A model generated the notes under the pieces. It was not told where the DNA came from. It saw nothing but the letters and a program-made list of their open reading frames with translations, and ran no database searches. Source: Chara braunii (lineage: Eukaryota; Streptophyta; Charophyceae; Charales; Characeae). From it: DNA of 46,907 nucleotides. How positions within the stretch are numbered: the stretch's first letter is position 1; every line of letters starts with the position of its first letter. The stretch is from positions 518,822-565,728 of the forward strand of contig BFEA01000697.1 in assembly GCA_003427395.1 (NCBI GenBank), written 5' to 3'. Both the position numbers and the translations under genes were made by a program. Shown one piece after another: positions 42,401 through 46,907 of this stretch.

Positions 42401-42571
42401 AGGAGCACACAAGGATATCAGTATGGGCTGGCCACAAACTCAACATAGCATGTACATCCAGACCATTGACCATATCAGATAGCCCATCCACATCCCTCTT
42501 ACTAATAATTTTTCCTACTTCCTTTCCTGTAACCAGAATAGACTTCTAACTAATCTTATCCTCATTATACC

Positions 42572-43276
42572 TTACATACGTATGCTTACCCCTTCTCGTG
42601 CCGCAAACTTCTTCAATTTAGTTCCCAACACCCAGACCTTCCATGCCATCTCGTTCAATTCCTCACTTTGGTAAGCCCCGTAGTCACCGCAATGGACAAT
42701 TCCGTATGGTCCAAGCCATGTCTTATAGAGCTTTCGGGACCACAACTTCGTCAACGAGGAGTCATACAGCAGTACAACATCTCCAACCTTCAATGGCTCC
42801 CTTCGTACGCTCAGCATCCGGTCCCACCTGAATTTATCTGCAGTGCGTCTATCTGTTGAACTGTTAACCGCATCCCTGATCCTCTCTTTTGTAGCCTCGA
42901 TCTGGCATACTCTTAGGTCAAGCAGGTCCTCAAATGATAAGGTAGTCTCTAGGTTTTGCCCTCTCCAAGTCTTCAGGAAGCTCTCGATTGGGAATGTCGC
43001 ATGTCTTCCATACCGCAGTGTTGTTGGCGCATACCTCGTGGTCCCTTTAACCGTCACGTTCTCTACGAAGAAAGTTGCCCTTAGGTACTTCGGCCATTGA
43101 TTGGGCCTGCCACCTGTCCACTTGGCGAGAAGGTTCGTAAGTGTATTGTGCCCTCTTCCCACTGGTGCGTTAGCTCGGGAAAGTGTCGTGGTTGTATATC
43201 TCGCGATTACCCCATACTCTTTCAGAATCGCCTTAACTTCAGCACAAGTGAACTCTGACCCTCTGTCCCCAGTTTT
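42572..43276 (-). pseudogene. integrase C-terminal half (element 2 pol)
   Basis: The reading from 43276 gives GDRGSEFTCAEVKAILKEYG, with the second catalytic Asp, then LSRANAPVGRGHNTLTNLLA. The family has Glu where Gly occurs after APV, so the third catalytic residue is lost. TRYAPTTLRYGRHATFPIES and PLKVGDVVLLYDSSLTKLWS with KLYKTWLGPYGIVHC form the C-terminal DNA-binding domain. A stop near 43275 separates it from the zinc-binding half. Confidence 0.88.
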
Positions 43277-43744
43277 TTAGCGTATGGCCTTGCCATCTAC
43301 AAAACCCGTGAGATTGTCTCGTGAATCGAAGATATAATTATACCCTCTCATACCTAGTGGCATCATTAACAAGTCCAAGTGAACCACATCCCCAACCTCT
43401 CGTACGTATCTTGGGTGAAGTGGTTCTTTGTACCTGACATACGATCTTTCTTGACACTCTACACAGGATTCGCAATACATGAGAATCATGTCTCCCATCC
43501 CTTCCCAAAAATAAAGCCCATATATCTTTCCAAATGTGGCATCCTTACTCATGTGGCCGCCTGCGCTTCCATCATGTAGCGCAACTATGACATCAATTTG
43601 TTTGTTACAGCCACAGATCACCCTTTCGGGTTCGCCTCCTCTACCCCGCATGAATAGATGGTCATCCCGTACCAGGAAATGCAAGCGCATTTTGAGAACT
43701 TTCTGGCTCACCTCTCTTTCCATTATCTCGGACGAAAGAAGCAA
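43277..43744 (-). pseudogene. integrase zinc-binding domain and first catalytic part
   Basis: The HHCC motif is visible as ALHDGSAGGHMSKDATFGKI ... YCESCVECQERS. It is followed by REVGDVVHLDLLMMPLGMRG with the first catalytic Asp and IFDSRDNLTGFVDGKAIR, which ends at a stop. Upstream (43745-44035) is a highly charged linker (WERKGRRSGGGRKIKKRGNK). Confidence 0.88.
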
Positions 43745-44035
43745 CCCTAGCTCCAGGGATACCCCTTCATACTCGTCTTCACGGAATGCCTCCTTTATTT
43801 CCCCTTTTTTTAATTTTTCGTCCTCCTCCTGATCTTCTTCCTTTTCTTTCCCACGCTCCTGAGCGTCTATCCTTGAGGCCTATTCCTGGACTAGAGTATT
43901 CACGAGAACATACATCCCCCCGATCAGCCTTTTGTGCTTTCTGCTTGGAGTGGTCCGTCTTCAATCATGGAAGGTTCTTCACATAACGTTCGAGTGTCTG
44001 CGGGGTCTAGCTCCATCATCCAGTCAACTCCTTGT

Positions 44036-44600
44036 TCACCCCAGGGATCCTCTTCTACGAACGGTTTGAGGACAATGTCTGCTTTTCGTTCGTACCCTTG
44101 AGGGGTAATCCATATGTGTTGGCTTGGCGTTACCATCTGCTTCACAGATGCAGACCATGCATTGATAGAGTACCACATCCTCTTCTTTGTCCAAGAAGCC
44201 ATCCACTGGTGGTGAGCCCTCATGCTCGTGACCTTTCGTTTTGTCCCAATTTATCCTGCTCAGTCCATCTGCTTTATTCTTGCTTCCAGGTATTCGCTCC
44301 AATTCAAATCGAACATCCAGATGTACGTAAGCCATCTGGCAATGGTCGGATCCGAAGGCACGTAATTCTTGATGGAGCATGCAAGACTTGCAGCACAAAC
44401 CTCCTCCCGAACAGGCAATTCCTAAAGATGCGCGGATAGTGGGGGACCGCCAACGTCTCATGCTTAAACTGCGAATAGTGTCTTTTCGTAGTATTTAGCG
44501 TGCGACTCTCAAATCTCAACGGCCTCTCCTCTCCCTTCCCATCTTTCTGAATAAGGATTCCTCCCAAAGCAGTAGGACCAGCATTTGAATGCCCTGGTCA
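44036..44600 (-). pseudogene. RNase H domain (element 2 pol)
   Basis: NAGPTALGGILIQKDGKGEE with RFESRTLNTTKRHYSQFKHE is the RNase H core. The first residue of NAGP should be Asp, so this catalytic position is changed. A frame change then gives DVRFELERIPGSKNKADGLS, the end of the domain. It follows the RT directly. Confidence 0.8.
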
Positions 44601-44801
44601 TAGTGGCAGCGTAGTCAGGCACCCCCGGTACCAAGCCTCTATTTCTAAACTCGCCTTTCAATCCTTTCACCACCACTTCTTATTCCTCTCCTCACTCCCA
44701 TTCTTGATCATGATGAAGGAGTTTTCATAATTGCTTCGTTTTTGTCGCAAACTCTTTGACGAAGGCTCTCTCGAACCCACATGTGCCTAGAAACCCCTCA
44801 C

Positions 44802-45270
44802 TTATGTGACCGTTCCAAAAGGAGTTGGCCACTCGAGAGTTTTGTTCGTCTTTCTAGCATTCGGGTGACGACCTCTTTCGTCACAGACAAACCCCAAAAT
44901 CGTAGCCTTCTGCATACGATGCTTCGACTTTGGCCCACTAGCAGTCAAATTGTGCTCCCCCAGCAAGCCTAGGATTTTGCAAACATCTTGAATGTCGTCC
45001 CAGACGAACTTCCTTGCTCCAGGCACTTTCGTCCTGTCCTTCTCCTTTGGCCCTTTCACAACCAAATCATCGATATATGGTCGAGTAATATGAGGACTGA
45101 CTGTTTGCATTACATGCACCATGTGTCTTTGAACCATGGCAATTGCGCCAGTCCACCCTTGAGGAGCGATATCATGTGAACTAACCCCCTAGTCGTATGC
45201 ATAGGAGTCATGGGCTGATCCGACAGATATACCGAAAATTGATCATATCCGGAATATAGCTCTAGAAGCG
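44802..45270 (-). pseudogene. reverse transcriptase palm and thumb (element 2 pol)
   Basis: From 45270 the pieces ELYSGYDQFSVYLSDQPMT, MVQRHMVHVMQTVSPHITRP and YIDDLVVKGPKEKDRTKVPG are read, with an intact YIDD active-site box. The region KATILGFVCDERGRHPNARK is the thumb. One frameshift lies near 45140. The RT fingers are missing: only about 160 bp separate this part from the end of the protease, and most of that is the hammerhead-like insert. Confidence 0.88.
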
Positions 45271-45282
45271 AAATTATATATA

Positions 45283-45419
45283 TATATAGGTCTTCCCTGA
45301 TGAGTCGGTGAAACTCCGACGAAACAGTTTGTCACAGCCCCTCGTTTGTTGTCCTCTTCTCTCTCTCTGCCTACGATTTTACCGGGCAGTTCTGTTTGTG
45401 ACGATATATAGGTCTTCCC
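45283..45419 (+). repeat. 15-bp direct repeats flanking a 107-bp insert
   Basis: TATATAGGTCTTCCC occurs at 45283-45297 and 45405-45419. Between them lie 107 bp that do not belong to pol and contain the hammerhead-like core and a CT-rich stretch. The form is that of a small insertion with a 15-bp target duplication, or of one unit plus of a 122-bp tandem repeat. Confidence 0.75.
45297..45333 (+). ncRNA. hammerhead-ribozyme-like core
   Basis: CTGATGA (45297-45303), a perfect 5-bp stem GTCGG/CCGAC with a 7-nt loop (45304-45320) and GAAAC (45321-45325) reproduce the conserved hammerhead core and stem II. A short stem III (ACA with TGT, 45324-45332) followed by C at 45333 would give a type I layout with cleavage after 45333. 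Stem I could not be closed convincingly from the flanks, so activity is uncertain. Hammerheads are known in plant retrozymes and Penelope-like elements. Confidence 0.55.
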
Positions 45420-45541
45420 GCACATGATTTTGAGAGCGCGTCTGCATTAGATAGACCTCCCGCATCCCTCACCCGGCATTATGAAGAAACAACTTTGGAC
45501 CTTCACCTTTCCGATTTCCACCACCACATTTGAGGTCGTCC

Positions 45542-45862
45542 CTATGAAGACTGCCTTGCTACTCCCATCAGGATCCCACTATCCGCACGATCTATCTCCA
45601 TGCCTAACCGTATTGCATGCTCCTCCTTGATGAAAATTATTTTTGCCCCAGTATCAATCATGGCATTACAAGGCCTCCCCCTTATAATCACGTCCACGCT
45701 GACTATGACGGTGAACTTCCAATCCATCTTCGTGCCGGTTTCCACCCACTCAGCTTCCTTTGGAATTAACATACCCAGACGTACGTTGGCCACCGATTTC
45801 CGGGACAAACGAGTTTTTAATTCATTGCGCAGCTTTGGGGCTGAGCTAAGAATATCTTTCAA
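45542..45862 (-). pseudogene. aspartic protease (element 2 pol)
   Basis: The frame contains APKLRNELKTRLSRKSVANV and then CNAMIDTGAKIIFIKEEHAI with the intact DTGA catalytic triad. Downstream, in a neighbouring frame, CGRSI and an in-frame stop mark the damaged end of the domain. It follows an acidic pre-protease linker. Confidence 0.88.
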
Positions 45863-46515
45863 GTTAAGTAGCTCGTTATGCCCTCTAGAAGCTTATCCAT
45901 CATTTTTTCCACGTCAAAACCCTCCTGCATTCTCACTGTGTATTTCCTTTTCTTGTGTGCCAACTCTCTTAGAGTAGTATTCCCATTGATCTTGACTCCC
46001 CTCCTTTGCGCCCTCTGATCCGCTCTCCTATCATCCTCTTCTCTCGTCCTCTCATCTTTATCATCGTCATCCTCATCATCGTCGTCAGGGACCTACAGGG
46101 TTTCCTTCTCTTTGCTAGGCTCAGGCCCTTCAAGTATGGACTGGCTAGAGCTTGCTCTTCCTTTACTCCTTGTTTGTACTGCTTGAGACACTCTCCCTTG
46201 TTTGGAAGGAGGCCTGAAGGTCGTCCCTGATCGCAACTCTGACCCCAAAATATTAACTTCAGGCGCACCCACTTGTTCGCTCAATCCTTCTGGTCCTAAC
46301 CCATAGAGAAATACCATGAGAACCTTTTCTCTCCACTCGTTCACTTCCCGGCATACTTTCCTCAACTTCTCTTGGAATCTCCCCATCTTTCCCACTAGGT
46401 CTTCCATCCTTTCCATAGTTTTCATCACAGGTTTTTTGCCACTTTCTTCATTTTCCTTGTCAGAGTGGACTACTATCGGCTCTTCTACTATGGTTCCTGC
46501 TTCAAAAAACGGGAC
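45863..46515 (-). pseudogene. pre-protease region of element 2 pol
   Basis: Pieces such as MKTMERMEDLVGKMGRFQEK, EKVLMVFLYGLGPEGLSEQV, SELRSGTTFRPPSKQGRVSQ and, after a stop, VPDDDDEDDDKDERTREEDD and MMDKLLEGIT form the N-terminal linker of this pol. Coding sense ends at the poly(A)-type run 46516-46537, so the element is truncated at its 5' side. Confidence 0.7.
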
Positions 46516-46630
46516 CCGAAAAAAAAAAAAAAAAAAACCCGACGAAAATGGAAAGTGACAGCCTAAAACAAACAGGCGCGGCGGGGCGGAGGAAGGGGGG
46601 GAAGAATGAGAGAGAGAGAGACGTTGAAGT
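46516..46630. other. A-run and GC-rich filler
   Basis: A run of about 20 A marks the truncation of element 2. It is followed by short unique GC-rich sequence and (GA)n, with no gene. Confidence 0.6.
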
Positions 46631-46670
46631 GAGAATGAATCTTCCGCGTTATCGCGGAAGATTCATTCTC
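46631..46670. repeat. hairpin of the GAATCTTCC family
   Basis: GAGAATGAATCTTCCGCG (46631-46648), loop TTAT, and the exact complement (46653-46670) form a perfect 18-bp stem. The core TGAATCTTCC...GGAAGATTCA recurs at 46854-46885 and 35518-35547. Confidence 0.9.
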
Positions 46671-46688
46671 ATTTCAAAGTACACACAC

Positions 46689-46721
<33 letters not shown>

Positions 46722-46731
<10 letters not shown>

Positions 46732-46796
46732 GAGAGAGGGCGTCAGCCAGTGTCTGACGCCAAGTCACCAAACTTGGCGTCAGACACTGGCTGACG

Positions 46797-46815
<19 letters not shown>
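46722..46815. repeat. nested palindrome within GA/CT repeats
   Basis: Perfect arms of about 44 bp (46722-46765 and 46772-46815) flank a 6-nt loop. The inner 27 bp of each arm (46739-46765) is itself palindromic: GGCGTCAG at 46739-46746 pairs with CTGACGCC at 46754-46761, and the same pair recurs in the other arm. A GA run on the left and a CT run on the right extend the pairing. Cruciform or T-shaped foldings are possible. Confidence 0.92.
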
Positions 46816-46853
<38 letters not shown>

Positions 46854-46855
<2 letters not shown>

Positions 46856-46885
46856 GAATCTTCCTCTTTATCGAGGAAGATTCAT
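46854..46885. repeat. second hairpin of the GAATCTTCC family
   Basis: ATGAATCTTCCTC (46854-46866), loop TTTATC, GAGGAAGATTCAT (46873-46885). The outer stem equals that of the hairpin at 46631-46670, while the inner pairs differ (TC/GA instead of GCG/CGC) yet still pair. Confidence 0.9.
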
Positions 46886-46907
46886 TCTCGTTGGAAAGGT
46901 CTGATTT

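Overview
The window looks like transposon-dense nuclear DNA of a green plant lineage. A streptophyte alga (for example a charophyte) or a bryophyte is the best inference. The reasons are a plastid atpB fragment and a mitochondrial nad6 fragment lodged in nuclear retroelement sequence, a chromodomain-bearing Ty3 element with an initiator-Met-type primer site, a plant-type telomere box (AAACCCTAAACCCTAA, 23531-23546) and one WD40 exon with plant-style splice sites. No prokaryotic gene organisation is present. One 107-bp run of N lies in a microsatellite at 25167-25273.

Layout. 1-722: (CT)n, nested palindromes and homopolymer foldbacks. 722-1226: a TA-flanked MITE. 1250-3225: a decayed Ty3 gag on the minus strand. 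4157-13325: a nearly complete, dead chromovirus on the minus strand with 1.2-kb LTRs, PBS, polypurine tract, gag, protease, RT, RNase H, integrase and chromodomain. 13326-23017: a nest of LINEs. Three plus-strand pieces (13326-13870, 19011-19733, 21736-23017 with its poly(A)) read as one broken LINE. It is interrupted by a 5.1-kb minus-strand LINE (13871-19005), which itself carries a mitochondrial nad6 patch and a plastid atpB patch, and by a 2-kb minus-strand insert (19734-21735) that ends in a LINE-type 3' tail and holds an unidentified 277-codon reading frame. 23118-25400: a foldback, a telomere box and microsatellites. 25790-25886: the only likely host exon, a WD40 repeat. 26424-29340: two related MITE-like elements and a 5'-truncated LINE. 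29341-39470: no convincing protein gene, but several structured repeat arrays. 39470-46515: a minus-strand Ty3-type pol followed, not preceded, by a gag of the same strand. 46516-46907: hairpins set in GA/CT repeats.

The features most worth a second look are not ordinary genes. One is an array of about 71-bp units in which 24-nt segments are bounded by AG and GTAAGT, so that it resembles tandem micro-exons and mini-introns (34930-36130). Another is an array of about ten short hairpins that share the core ATTCAACTTAGAAACAAT, while the flanking stem sequences differ from unit to unit and still pair (32376-33178). There is also a hammerhead-ribozyme-like core within a 107-bp insert flanked by 15-bp direct repeats (45283-45419), and nested palindromes beside (CT)n at both ends of the window. 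All functional claims for these are inference from sequence alone.
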